19,233 nt of DNA from assembly GCA_938003885.1 (NCBI GenBank), contig CALKWT010000036.1, forward strand, positions 1 through 19,233, in the 5' to 3' direction. The position numbers and the translations under genes are program-made. Position 1 is the first letter of the stretch. The number at the start of each line of letters is the position of its first letter. The notes below the pieces were generated by a model that did no database searches, had not been told where the DNA came from, and worked only from the letters and a program-made list of their open reading frames with translations. Origin of the DNA: an uncultured Balneolaceae bacterium. Lineage in GTDB: Bacteria > Bacteroidota > Rhodothermia > Balneolales > Balneolaceae. Below are positions 1 through 8,936 of the stretch, piece by piece.

Positions 1-2286
1 GTGCATCCTCAGTTCCAGACGGGTACGTTCACGGGTGCGGAATTCAGGGAGCTTGAGATTTTCGAAGAGCTCTTCAATCGATGCGCCAGCAACCTTAGCA
101 GGTTCGACCAGTGGCCTGGAAGGATAGGTAATCCGGTAGATCCGTCCATGAGCGTGATCCCGAAGCGGATCGCGGGCGTTGTGCTGCATATGCCCGATCA
201 GCATGTTATGCCAGTCTGCAATATAGAGAGAGCCGTCGGGGGCGAACTCCAGATCCACAGGCCGGAAATTGGGATCATCTCCCCGGAGCAAATCCTGACG
301 GTGGCGGCTGCTGTAGCCCGTTCCGTCATCCTCCAGGGTGTGTTGCTTGGTGCCCAGGAATCCGATCGTATTGTTAATCAGGAAATCACCCTGTACTTCG
401 TCCGGAAAGTGACGGCTGGATACAAATTCCAGTCCCGATGTCGGCCTTACCAGGTGATCACTTTCAATCAGGTTTCTTGATTTAGGGCTGTAAACACCAT
501 ATCGTGGCCGTATGGTTCCGGGCATCATCCAAAGTACATTCGGGCCCGATGTTTCGGCAAAAAAGTTCTGGCCCCACTCATCAAATGCAATACCCCATGG
601 GTTGGGAATGGATACCTGAGAAGTTCGCTCAAGATGTTTCCGCTGCGGGCTGTATCGATAAAAGCCGCCATTGGTGGCACGTACAGGCCCGTAAGGGGTT
701 TCAACGTTGGTGTGCAGAAACACCCCTTCACCCATATAGATTGCGCCGGAAGGATCTGTGGTATAAGTACTATGGGCATGATGGGTGTCGTGATCATCAA
801 ACCCGCTCAGAATCAATTCGCGGGTATCAGCTTTCCCGTCGCCATCGGTGTCTTTAAGCAAGATAAGGTCAGACCCCTGAGAGATGTAGACACCCTCAGG
901 TGCAAATGTAAATCCGAGCGGCAAATGCAGTCCGTCTGCAAACGTTGTGATCTTGTCTGCCCGGCCATCTCCGTCCGTATCTTCCAGAATAATCAGCTTG
1001 TCATCCGGACGGGTGTCTCCCGGTTTATAGTGAGGGTAACTCGGCATGGTTGCCACCCAGAGCCTTCCTTCGTTGTCAAACGAAATCTGTACTGGATTGG
1101 CCAGTTCTTCAAAATCCTCTTCCGATGCGAACAGCTCCACTTTATATCCTTCCGGAACCGTCAGCTGATCCACAGCATCCTCACCATACAGATACTGGGA
1201 GCCACCGTGCCCATAATGGTCATGCTCAAAGTTGGTTTCAACTTCAGGTAGAACACTTGTTTGCGCATCAGCAGCAGCCACATCCATCTGAATTCCTTCG
1301 GCCGCCTGCCAGATCGCAGTATCCCTTACTGCCGTCATCTCCTGTATTTTAGCAATTTCGTATGGATAGTTGTCTGGCCCGTAGGGTTCAAAACGTCGCC
1401 CATAGGCGTGTACGCCATTCGGAATTTTATAATCGTTGTGCCACATCCAGTTCTTATCATTCACGGCTGCATGAATCAGATCCCGATGTTTTTCTGCGCG
1501 GGCTCTGGACCGGCCGAAAATTTCATCAGCCAGAAATTCGCCGAAGCGTTCATACCCCTCCTCTGTAAGCTGAAACCCGTCTATCGTCCAGGTCTTGCCG
1601 CCGCTGCTGTACCATTTCTCTGTTTCGGAAAATGCATCTACAAAGCTCACACCCTGCTCTGCAGCCACCTCTCTCATCGCTTCTGTGTAGAGTTTAAGGT
1701 TCCGGTTTTCTTCCACACCATCGGGCAAGTCGAGGCTGTCGGAAAGATTTTCGAAGGCTATAGGAGAGACCAGAACCAGGCGGGTGGTGTCCGCGTCATT
1801 ATATTGCTGATTGCGGGTATGATCAATAAAAGCATTTAACTCTGCTTTGTAGGTTTCTACGCCTTCGGGCCCTCTAAAAGATTCACTATACCCGAAGAAT
1901 GCAATAAGAACATCAGGATTAAATTTGGATATCCACTCGTCCGGGGTAGGAAAATGCCCCTGACTTCCCGTATTCCTGGTAAATTCAACATTGAATGCAT
2001 CAGCGCCAGGAAAGGCCCAGGGTTCATTTCTGGAGGAGTGCGGACGAAAGCCCGGGGTATTCCCCGGAATACTCTGATTCCGAATAAGCAGGTTGTGATC
2101 AGGATACCTGGTATGCAGCTCGGTTTCAAAGTATCCGAAATGCATCATTCTGGACCCCAAATTATTGCCAATGATGACAATACTGGCATCAGATTCCAAT
2201 TCTATTGAATTCTGTGATGAGGTACATTGCAGATTTTGCATGGCAAACAGCAGTACCAGTATTAAACCAAAAGACCTTAATCGCAC
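1..2286 (-). CDS. Lipoprotein: SGNH-like domain fused to membrane-bound-dehydrogenase-type beta-propeller (3' end outside window)
   Basis: The minus strand is open from a GTG at 2286 to the left edge (762 codons, no stop reached). The start is chosen because it gives a lipoprotein signal: two Arg, a hydrophobic stretch, then NLQC with Cys21. An in-frame ATG at 2241 would lose this. Residues ~34-258 resemble SGNH/GDSL hydrolases, but the block I position reads IIGNNLGSR instead of GDS, and the usual DGxHL reads DGFQL (Gln239), so the nucleophile and catalytic His look absent. From ~376 (VPEGYKVELFAS) the protein matches the planctomycete-type 'putative membrane-bound dehydrogenase' propeller, with LWVATMPSYPHYKPGD and two DTDGDG(R/K)AD loops (~436 and ~479) that look calcium-binding. 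Family members often continue into HEAT repeats and a cytochrome c domain; that part is not visible. Its substrate is unknown. It lies 264 bases downstream of the phosphoesterase on the same strand. Confidence 0.82.
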   Translation of the reverse strand, partial: MRLRSFGLILVLLFAMQNLQCTSSQNSIELESDASIVIIGNNLGSRMMHFGYFETELHTRYPDHNLLIRNQSIPGNTPGFRPHSSRNEPWAFPGADAFNVEFTRNTGSQGHFPTPDEWISKFNPDVLIAFFGYSESFRGPEGVETYKAELNAFIDHTRNQQYNDADTTRLVLVSPIAFENLSDSLDLPDGVEENRNLKLYTEAMREVAAEQGVSFVDAFSETEKWYSSGGKTWTIDGFQLTEEGYERFGEFLADEIFGRSRARAEKHRDLIHAAVNDKNWMWHNDYKIPNGVHAYGRRFEPYGPDNYPYEIAKIQEMTAVRDTAIWQAAEGIQMDVAAADAQTSVLPEVETNFEHDHYGHGGSQYLYGEDAVDQLTVPEGYKVELFASEEDFEELANPVQISFDNEGRLWVATMPSYPHYKPGDTRPDDKLIILEDTDGDGRADKITTFADGLHLPLGFTFAPEGVYISQGSDLILLKDTDGDGKADTRELILSGFDDHDTHHAHSTYTTDPSGAIYMGEGVFLHTNVETPYGPVRATNGGFYRYSPQRKHLERTSQVSIPNPWGIAFDEWGQNFFAETSGPNVLWMMPGTIRPRYGVYSPKSRNLIESDHLVRPTSGLEFVSSRHFPDEVQGDFLINNTIGFLGTKQHTLEDDGTGYSSRHRQDLLRGDDPNFRPVDLEFAPDGSLYIADWHNMLIGHMQHNARDPLRDHAHGRIYRITYPSRPLVEPAKVAGASIEELFENLKLPEFRTRERTRLELRMH

Positions 2287-2550
2287 GGCTAAACTATTAT
2301 TTTTTTGATTTGAAAAGTGAAAGTCAATCTATTCAGAGACAGAGCAAGAAACCCCGGGGCTATAAAGTAACCTATTGCTTCGGCTGTACCTCGATGGCAA
2401 CACGTTCATATCAAATGCCTCAGCGGGCCGGATATCAGATTATTCCGGTTTGTTCCTTGAGAAACTTTTTTCTATCCAACAATCTAAATGTAATTCATTC
2501 GCAACATAAAAACTGATCTATTCTGGAAACCGTTACCACAGTCCCTGCCT

Positions 2551-3588
2551 CTATAACAAATTCCTATCCCTTTCTGAAAGCGGGTGAAAAGTGATATCGA
2601 GAAAAGCCCCTGTGGCATTGGCATCAGAAACAAACTGTGGTATTCCGTGGATATATTCGACAGATTGTCGATGGATATGGCCTGCAAAAATTCCAAGTAT
2701 GTTGGGAGCATTAAAAAGCTCCTTATAAAAATCCATGGTAGACCGGGCGTGTCCTGTTTCGGGCCATCTGGGCCTTCGTTCAATGATATAGTTCCGGTCT
2801 GTTTCCGCACTCCAGTCGGGGTGGCCGCACCCATAGGATACCGGCCTGCCCGGGGCATACATAGGAATGTGAATCATTAAAACCAGCGGCATACGGCTCT
2901 TCACCTGATCCCTGAAGAAGGCAAGTTGTGCGTCAGAAATTTCATAAGTCGAATTATCGATTGCCAGGAACCGCAACCCTTTCATATCATATGCGGCCAT
3001 CATCGGGTCGTGCCCCTGATAGAGAGGGTGCAAACGTCTCCGGATCCATTCACTTCTCAGCTCATCGATGCTTCCCTCCATACCTTCATAATGCCAGTCA
3101 TGATTTCCCGCAACAAAAAGATAAGGGACATCGGAGCTCTCTAATTTTTCATGGGCCCATTCAACGGCAAGTTCTGAAGGCCAGCTGACCATATCTCCCG
3201 GAAGGGCGATCAGATCCGCTTCTGACTCAGCTGCAATGTTGATAATCTGTTCGAATGCCTCTTCAGGCTGCGTTGGATCACCTGTCTGAAAGTGTCGAGT
3301 CTGGTTATATGCCGCTGCCATCCGGTCACTGTATTGACGGTAGGGATCCTCTCGTTCGTCACTCAGCCAGAGATGGGTATCAGGAGCATGAATAACTCTT
3401 ATCTTTTCCGTAACGGCATCGGTGTAAAACACGATTCTGTTCTGCTCAGCCGTGATAAAGCCACGCTCAGAAAAATCACCTTCCCGTGTAGATGATGCAG
3501 CTAAATCACCTGTAGAAGCGATGCTTGAAGTTAAGCCTGCGCCGATCAGGCCAAGAGATGTATTTTTTAAAAATGCCCGTCTTTTCAT
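2551..3588 (-). CDS. Tat-exported calcineurin-like metallophosphoesterase
   Basis: A 345-residue phosphoesterase. The start at 3588 is preferred over an in-frame GTG/ATG 15 codons upstream because it opens with MKRRAFLKN, a twin-arginine (Tat) signal followed by a hydrophobic segment to ~residue 25, and has AAGG about 9 bases upstream. The calcineurin-fold metal ligands are all present in order: DTH (70-72), GD (131-132), GNHD (161-164), the H of MIHIP (240) and GHIH (303-306). It should therefore be an active dinuclear-metal phosphomonoesterase or phosphodiesterase in the periplasm. The motif pattern does not reveal the substrate; acid phosphatase-like, sphingomyelinase-like or nucleotide-directed roles are all possible. 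It lies 273 bases after susD on the same strand, which suggests but does not prove that it serves the same nutrient locus. Tat export implies that it folds, probably with metal, in the cytoplasm. Confidence 0.88.
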   Translation of the reverse strand: MKRRAFLKNTSLGLIGAGLTSSIASTGDLAASSTREGDFSERGFITAEQNRIVFYTDAVTEKIRVIHAPDTHLWLSDEREDPYRQYSDRMAAAYNQTRHFQTGDPTQPEEAFEQIINIAAESEADLIALPGDMVSWPSELAVEWAHEKLESSDVPYLFVAGNHDWHYEGMEGSIDELRSEWIRRRLHPLYQGHDPMMAAYDMKGLRFLAIDNSTYEISDAQLAFFRDQVKSRMPLVLMIHIPMYAPGRPVSYGCGHPDWSAETDRNYIIERRPRWPETGHARSTMDFYKELFNAPNILGIFAGHIHRQSVEYIHGIPQFVSDANATGAFLDITFHPLSERDRNLL

Positions 3589-3649
3589 GAGATTGTGCCT
3601 TGTTATTGTTTTCAATCCTGCAGTTCGCACCACATTAAGCTACTGGCTG

Positions 3650-3666
3650 CGGGGGGACTCCCCCCG
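3650..3666. other. Perfect GC-only hairpin in the phosphoesterase leader
   Basis: Six G (3651-3656), loop ACT, six C (3660-3665), extended by a C-G pair at 3650/3666. This gives a seven-base-pair GC-only stem with a three-base loop. It sits 62-78 bases upstream of the phosphoesterase start, between susD and that gene. There is no U-run after it in the minus-strand direction, so it is not a standard terminator for susD; on the plus strand it is followed by GGTTTT but no plus-strand gene precedes it. It may be an RNA stability or leader structure. Confidence 0.5.
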
Positions 3667-3692
3667 GGTTTTCCGATTGCAGTTCTTTCAAA

Positions 3693-3724
3693 CAAATTTT
3701 ACTTATCCCGGACATCTGAAGCAA
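3693..3724 (-). promoter_or_regulatory. Candidate Bacteroidota-type promoter for the phosphoesterase
   Basis: Read on the minus strand there is TTG (3724-3722), then 20 bases, then TAAAATTTG (3701-3693). This is close to the Bacteroidota sigma pattern TTG-N19-TAnnTTTG, with one extra base in the -7 element. It lies about 105 bases before the phosphoesterase ATG, so the leader would include the GC hairpin at 3650-3666. It is a pattern match only. Confidence 0.3.
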
Positions 3725-3861
3725 CTTAATAAATCATCTCCTCTATCCACGGGTGGCCTCACACGATTCCCATAGTGGCCTGTCTGAACCCATCTCATAG
3801 CGTTGGCTCATCAGAATGAGTTTGGCAGTTAATTAAGGTCGATTTTCTTGCTGATTCCATT

Positions 3862-5370
3862 TTAATAGCCGGGGTTTTGTGTCAGATTTTTGTTATTTCT
3901 GATTTCCGATGTTGGAATTGGAAAAAGCAGCTCTCGTTCAGTGAGCACCGGGCCATATACAAATTGATGACCCACAAAATCCTCAAACTCGCCCGTATTG
4001 GAATTAAAACCTTTTCTCAGCCGGACCATATCAAACCAGGTTTTATTTTCATAACTCAGTTCATGCCATTTCTCTTTCCAAACCGCCTCCCTGAAGCTGT
4101 TTTGATCTAATTGAGATAGCGCCGGAAGCTCTGCCCTCTCTCTGATCAGATTCACCGCTTGGTACGCTTCAGGTGTCGGGCCGTTCTCGACCTCATTTTC
4201 AGCCTCAGCAAAAATAAGAAGGACTTCCGCATAACGCAGCAAAGGCCAGTTCATTCCAGAAACCCCTGTGGTCAGATGGGCCTCATCATCAAACCATTTA
4301 TAAAGATAATAGGACCCCATATCGTATGGCGTATCCCGATCTGAGGCTCTTGTAAATTCCCGAAAATAGAACTGTTTCTCCTCTGCACGCAAGTCCCCCT
4401 CCTCATAAGACTCTACAAATTCTCTTCGGGCGAAAATTCCGCCGGTTTCGGATGAATAAACGGATATCCCCTGATTGTAAGGGATAATGAAGACCTGAAG
4501 ACCATCATGGTTTGCGATGGAGGCATCGAATTGGGTCATGAAAATGTGCTCTCCTGTATTTTCCGTCTCCTCATTTTTTAAGTCGGCGTAATTGTCAAAA
4601 AGCCAGTAGGAGTTTGAGTTGATCACTTCTGCAGCTTTGTCTCGTGACAACCTGTAATATTCTTCGCCCAGCTCAAGAGGGTAACCTGCCATTGTCAGAT
4701 AGACGCTTGCCAGCAGAGATTGGACTGCTCCCAATGTGACCCGCCCGTCAGTACCGTAATAAGGCAGGCCGGACTGGGTTTCCGCCCAGATTAAATCTTC
4801 AACAATAACATTGTAGACCTCGGCAACACTGCTTCTTTGGGGCTCCAGCTGTTCAGAGGTCAGGTCTATCGGCTCCAGGATCAGTGGGACATCCCCGAAA
4901 ATTCTCACCAGAAAATAGTAGTAATAGGCTCTCAGAAATCTGGCCTCTCCTAACAGCTGGTTCTTCTGATCCTCATTCATCTGAATATCCGGAATATTTT
5001 CAATGGCCAGGTTTGCATTCGCGATCCCCCGGTAGTGGCTCCACCAGTATGTAGAGCCGTAAGCGTTGTCAGAATCATTTTCAAGATCCCGGATAATCAG
5101 GCTGCTGGTCGCCTGGCCCAGCTCTGTTCCCGCAAGACCGGTTGCAAATTCCAGCATCGACCAGGTGGCCCCGTCGAACCCTCCGCCCCGGACCGATCGC
5201 AGATCGGCATAGATCGATTTAACCGCACTTTCCGCATGTTCAGGGCTTACAAAATAGTTATCTCTTGTAAAGTTGGAGGGATCACTCTGTGTTAAAAAAT
5301 CGTCACATGAAGTATGGAACACCAAACTCACGACAAACAGCAGTAAATAAATTTTCTTCTTTCTCATCAT
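3862..5370 (-). CDS. SusD/RagB-family outer-membrane nutrient-binding lipoprotein
   Basis: A 502-residue SusD homologue, of normal family length. It begins with a Lys-rich N-terminus, a hydrophobic stretch and a lipobox ending HTSC (Cys22), so it is a lipoprotein likely displayed at the cell surface as the lid of the SusC barrel. Family hallmarks include an N-terminal region of the type DFLTQSDPSNFT, the helical (TPR-like) part with ARFLRAYYYYFLVRIFGDVPL, the block LLRYAEVLLIFAEAENEV (~385-402) and the typical end LFPIPTSEI...NLTQNPGY. A second ATG immediately follows the first; either may be used. It starts 15 bases after the susC stop, so the two are surely co-transcribed. The ligand cannot be read from the sequence: SusD proteins bind glycans, glycopeptides or other large molecules. 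Confidence 0.96.
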   Translation of the reverse strand: MMRKKKIYLLLFVVSLVFHTSCDDFLTQSDPSNFTRDNYFVSPEHAESAVKSIYADLRSVRGGGFDGATWSMLEFATGLAGTELGQATSSLIIRDLENDSDNAYGSTYWWSHYRGIANANLAIENIPDIQMNEDQKNQLLGEARFLRAYYYYFLVRIFGDVPLILEPIDLTSEQLEPQRSSVAEVYNVIVEDLIWAETQSGLPYYGTDGRVTLGAVQSLLASVYLTMAGYPLELGEEYYRLSRDKAAEVINSNSYWLFDNYADLKNEETENTGEHIFMTQFDASIANHDGLQVFIIPYNQGISVYSSETGGIFARREFVESYEEGDLRAEEKQFYFREFTRASDRDTPYDMGSYYLYKWFDDEAHLTTGVSGMNWPLLRYAEVLLIFAEAENEVENGPTPEAYQAVNLIRERAELPALSQLDQNSFREAVWKEKWHELSYENKTWFDMVRLRKGFNSNTGEFEDFVGHQFVYGPVLTERELLFPIPTSEIRNNKNLTQNPGY

Positions 5371-5385
5371 CTTAATCTTATCTAA

Positions 5386-8300
5386 TTAAAAATCAATATT
5401 AACGCCGAGTGTTATTGTTCTGGCTTTCGGATACTCGAAGTAGGCTGCCCGGCCCCTTGCAAACTCATCGCCGGCTGTTGAAACTTCAGGGTCATACCCG
5501 GGAAAGCTGGTCAGGGTAAAGAAATTCTGGGCCGTAGCATAAACCCTGAGATTTCTCAAGCCGAGTTGACTCGTCCAATCTGTTGGAAAAGAGTAGGAAA
5601 GTGAGAGATTCCTTCCCCTTATGAAGGATCCGTCTTCCATCCGGTGGGTGTCGTTATTTGTATCGTAACCCGCCTGTACCGGCCTGAGTTGTGCGATAGG
5701 AGTATCCTGATTCTCAGGTGTCCATGCATTCAGTACGCTCTTCAAACTGTTTGAAATCCCCACCCGGTCTTCAGTTGAGTGTCGTGCTTCCCACATCACA
5801 TCATTGCCATACATGAACTGAATATCCACATGAAGCTCTATACTTCTGTAGGAAAACGTGTTAATGAACGAACCGTAACCGTCTGGAAGCCCATTTCCGA
5901 TCGGTACCTGATCGCCGGCCGGGGTAATGCTGCCATCTCCATTGACATCTCGATATTTTATATCTCCGGGCAGCCGGTTATATTTTGCTGCCTCTTCCGC
6001 TTCATCCAACCCCCAGGTCCCTTCGTGTATATATCCCATAAAGGTGTTGACCGGCAGCCCTTCACGTATAATACTGCCTGCTCCCCCGCCATGTACGCCG
6101 CCTCCGGTCTGGATATCGGATCCGCCATGTAATTTCAAAACCTTGTTACGGTTGATGGTGAAATTAAAATTGGTAGTCCAGAAAAAATCGGGTGTAGAAA
6201 TATTATGGGTGGTCAGGGAGAGTTCAATTCCCTTGTTCTCCATATTTCCGATATTTTCTGTCACTGTCGCATATCCGCTGGACCTTGGAACAGGGCGGCT
6301 AAGCAACATATCCCGCGAAATACGTCGGTATAAATCAACCTCCAGCGAGATCGCATTATTCAACAGGCCCAGCTCCAGTCCAAAATCAACCTGTTCGTTG
6401 GTTTCCCATTTCAAATCCGGATTAGCCAGCCTGGATACACCCACACCTGTGTGTCTTGCCCCATTGAATATAGTGGTGTAGGTTCCTAAGCCAGCCTCAT
6501 ATTGATAGTTTGAGATTTCCGAGTTCCCCGTCAACCCGTAACTGGTGCGAAGCTTCAGATTGGAAATAAAATCGTTCTCCCTCAGAAAGTCCTCTTCTGT
6601 CAGTACCCATCCTAAGGCTGCCGAGGGGAAGAAAGCGTATCGGTTATTTCTTCCAAATTTTGATGAACCATCCACACGTCCCGTCACTGTAAACAGGTAT
6701 CGCTGATCATACGAATAGTTCACGCGGCCAAAAAAAGAGGCCATACTATACCTCCCGGTTGAAGATCCGGATGGCTGCGGATTGCTGCCAATGCCTAAGT
6801 TGTTATACCGGAAATAATCATCTATAAAACCCCAGGTGGTGGAATTTGAAGAGAAAAAGTCTGCTGTCTGTATCGATTGTCCTAACAAGGCGTTGATGGA
6901 GTGAACTTCATCCAGGTCTACCATATAGGTCAGAAGATTTTCAAACTGCCAGTTATCTCTCCTCAATGGGGATATACTGGCAATGCCCTCCTGGTTACGC
7001 GAAAGGAAGGGCAGTGTTCTTCCGGAGTAACGATTGACTTGCTGATTGATAATGTTTGCTGCAAGCATCGTTCTGAGAGACAGACCCTCATTAAAACGGA
7101 TATTTGTATAGACATTGGCCAGGGTATTTTGTGTTTCAATGTTAAATATGTTCTCTTGAGATACCCTTCTCTGATTCGGGCCACCTTCCATCCCCGGATA
7201 ATCTTCATTACCCGCCCAAGTTCCATCCGGATATTTTACAGGAATAATAGGAATGGACTCATAGAGCATCCTCATCGACCACCCTTCGAGCTCTTTTTCT
7301 TCCTGATTACTGTAACTGATGCTACCTCCGGCGGTCAGCCAGTCATTGATTTCCGTATCAATAACGAATCTCCCGGAATACCTGTTTAACCAGGAGTCCT
7401 TCATTACGCCATCTTCATCCCGGTAAGAGAGATACAATCCATACGTAGTTTGTTCATTTCCGCCGGCAAACGAGAGACTATGATTTTGGGTTAAAGCCGT
7501 TTGAAAAGCTTCGTCTTGCCAGTCGGTGTCATACAACGGATTCCCATTGGCATCAAATAGGCGAGGATCCGTTCTTTTCGTTCGGGGATCGGTATATCGT
7601 CCGCTATGAAACCCTTCGGGGTCAAATTTCTCTGCATTTTGATAAGCGATCTCTTCCACTCTCAGAAATTCTTCGGAGTTCAAAAGATCGATTTTTTTAG
7701 AGACTGTTGAGATTCCGGCATAGCCACTATAAGAGACTCTTCCCCCCTGGCTGCTCCCTTTCTTTGTGGTGATCAAGACCACACCATTAGCACCCCGGGC
7801 ACCATAAATAGCCGTTGCAGATGCATCTTTTAAAATCTCAATAGATTCAATGCTGTTAGGATCTATGGAGCTGATGGCGTGAATACCCCGCTGCAGCCTT
7901 TCAACATTTAACATCACACCATCCACTACATAAAGCGGATCATTCGTATTACTGACCGAAGTACTCCCCCGCACCCGAATTTGGGGGGTTCCTCCCGGCC
8001 GTCCCGAGTTCAATGAGACGTCCACACCTGCTACCTTTCCTGAGAGTGCCTGTTCGATATTGGTGATGGATTGATTTTGAATTTGTTCAGCACTAACCGA
8101 AGCGACCGATCCCGTCAGATCACTTCGGCGCTGAACACCATAACCTACCACCACAAGTTCATCCCCGGAAATCGCTTCCATCATAAGTTCAGCATCAATT
8201 TCGCTTCGGCCTTCTATGGGAAGAACCAGACGCTGATAGCCCACATAAGTAAAAACAAGTGTCTCCTCCAGGGAAGGCACTTGAAGCTCGTAATAACCAT

Positions 8301-8880
8301 CGATGTTCGTACTGGTCCCTATAGATGTTCCTTCAATGATTACGTTCACACCTGGCAGGGGCTCATTTGTTGCGGCATCGACCACCCTGCCTCTGACAGA
8401 CTCCTGCACTTCTGCCTCATCCATCCGGACCGGATCCCTTTCACGTATAATCAGCACATTCCGATCCTGAGATACCAGAAACTCCAACCCCCTGCTCACC
8501 AGCAGTGTATCCAGCAGCTCATATAAGTCGATATACTCTGCATTAAAGGTAACCTGCTGTCCGAGGTCTACCCCTGATGCCCAGGCCAGACCCACATTCA
8601 TCTTCTGCGTCAGCTCTCTGAGAACCTCCGCCAACTCGAGCTCTTCAACATCCAGCGAGACGGCATACCCTGGTTCCTTTTCAAAAACCTGAAGGTAATT
8701 TGCCGGATGATTCTCTGCGTCTGCTAAATTTCGTTTCAGCATACTTAGATCGCGCCCGCTGTCCTGACTGGCCAGAACGAGATTAGCCCAACCTGTAAGG
8801 ATCATCAACAACGGAAGGAGGCCTCTGCACAGGCGATTCATCACTGACAGTATAGCATTGATTTGTAATTGTTTGTGCAT
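5386..8880 (-). CDS. SusC-like TonB-dependent transporter/transducer with N-terminal STN domain
   Basis: A 1164-residue outer-membrane protein with the full SusC/RagA layout. After a signal peptide ending near LVLAS (~37) there is an STN (secretin/TonB short N-terminal) domain at ~80-148 (LAEVLRELTQKMNVGLAW), then a carboxypeptidase-regulatory-like domain at ~162-235 (VRGRVVDAATNEPLPGVNV), the TonB-box region DELVVVGYG (240-248), a plug ending around PLYVVDGV, and a long barrel ending in a terminal Phe (LGVNIDF). The STN domain marks it as a signal transducer rather than a plain transporter, which fits the FecR-like protein encoded 56 bases upstream. The start at 8880 has no visible ribosome site; an in-frame ATG at 8841 (MNRLCRG) gives a cleaner signal peptide and is a real alternative. 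The substrate is unknown. Confidence 0.96.
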   Translation of the reverse strand: MHKQLQINAILSVMNRLCRGLLPLLMILTGWANLVLASQDSGRDLSMLKRNLADAENHPANYLQVFEKEPGYAVSLDVEELELAEVLRELTQKMNVGLAWASGVDLGQQVTFNAEYIDLYELLDTLLVSRGLEFLVSQDRNVLIIRERDPVRMDEAEVQESVRGRVVDAATNEPLPGVNVIIEGTSIGTSTNIDGYYELQVPSLEETLVFTYVGYQRLVLPIEGRSEIDAELMMEAISGDELVVVGYGVQRRSDLTGSVASVSAEQIQNQSITNIEQALSGKVAGVDVSLNSGRPGGTPQIRVRGSTSVSNTNDPLYVVDGVMLNVERLQRGIHAISSIDPNSIESIEILKDASATAIYGARGANGVVLITTKKGSSQGGRVSYSGYAGISTVSKKIDLLNSEEFLRVEEIAYQNAEKFDPEGFHSGRYTDPRTKRTDPRLFDANGNPLYDTDWQDEAFQTALTQNHSLSFAGGNEQTTYGLYLSYRDEDGVMKDSWLNRYSGRFVIDTEINDWLTAGGSISYSNQEEKELEGWSMRMLYESIPIIPVKYPDGTWAGNEDYPGMEGGPNQRRVSQENIFNIETQNTLANVYTNIRFNEGLSLRTMLAANIINQQVNRYSGRTLPFLSRNQEGIASISPLRRDNWQFENLLTYMVDLDEVHSINALLGQSIQTADFFSSNSTTWGFIDDYFRYNNLGIGSNPQPSGSSTGRYSMASFFGRVNYSYDQRYLFTVTGRVDGSSKFGRNNRYAFFPSAALGWVLTEEDFLRENDFISNLKLRTSYGLTGNSEISNYQYEAGLGTYTTIFNGARHTGVGVSRLANPDLKWETNEQVDFGLELGLLNNAISLEVDLYRRISRDMLLSRPVPRSSGYATVTENIGNMENKGIELSLTTHNISTPDFFWTTNFNFTINRNKVLKLHGGSDIQTGGGVHGGGAGSIIREGLPVNTFMGYIHEGTWGLDEAEEAAKYNRLPGDIKYRDVNGDGSITPAGDQVPIGNGLPDGYGSFINTFSYRSIELHVDIQFMYGNDVMWEARHSTEDRVGISNSLKSVLNAWTPENQDTPIAQLRPVQAGYDTNNDTHRMEDGSFIRGRNLSLSYSFPTDWTSQLGLRNLRVYATAQNFFTLTSFPGYDPEVSTAGDEFARGRAAYFEYPKARTITLGVNIDF

Positions 8881-8936
8881 TTTAAATAAGATGTTTGGTT
8901 TTAGAGTTTGATCTCTGGAATATTTTATTGGGATGC

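Noticed and set aside
634..1251. Long plus-strand open frame opposite the SGNH/propeller gene
   Set aside because: The minus strand encodes a clearly recognisable protein over the whole interval; the plus-strand translation has no protein-like pattern.
2205..2516. Plus-strand open frame of about 100 codons spanning the gap before the SGNH/propeller gene
   Set aside because: It overlaps the signal peptide region of the minus-strand gene, has no ribosome site, and has no recognisable domain.
3807..3820. Small hairpin CTCAT/ATGAG after susD
   Set aside because: A stem of five pairs with AT content and no clean T-run is too weak to call a terminator.
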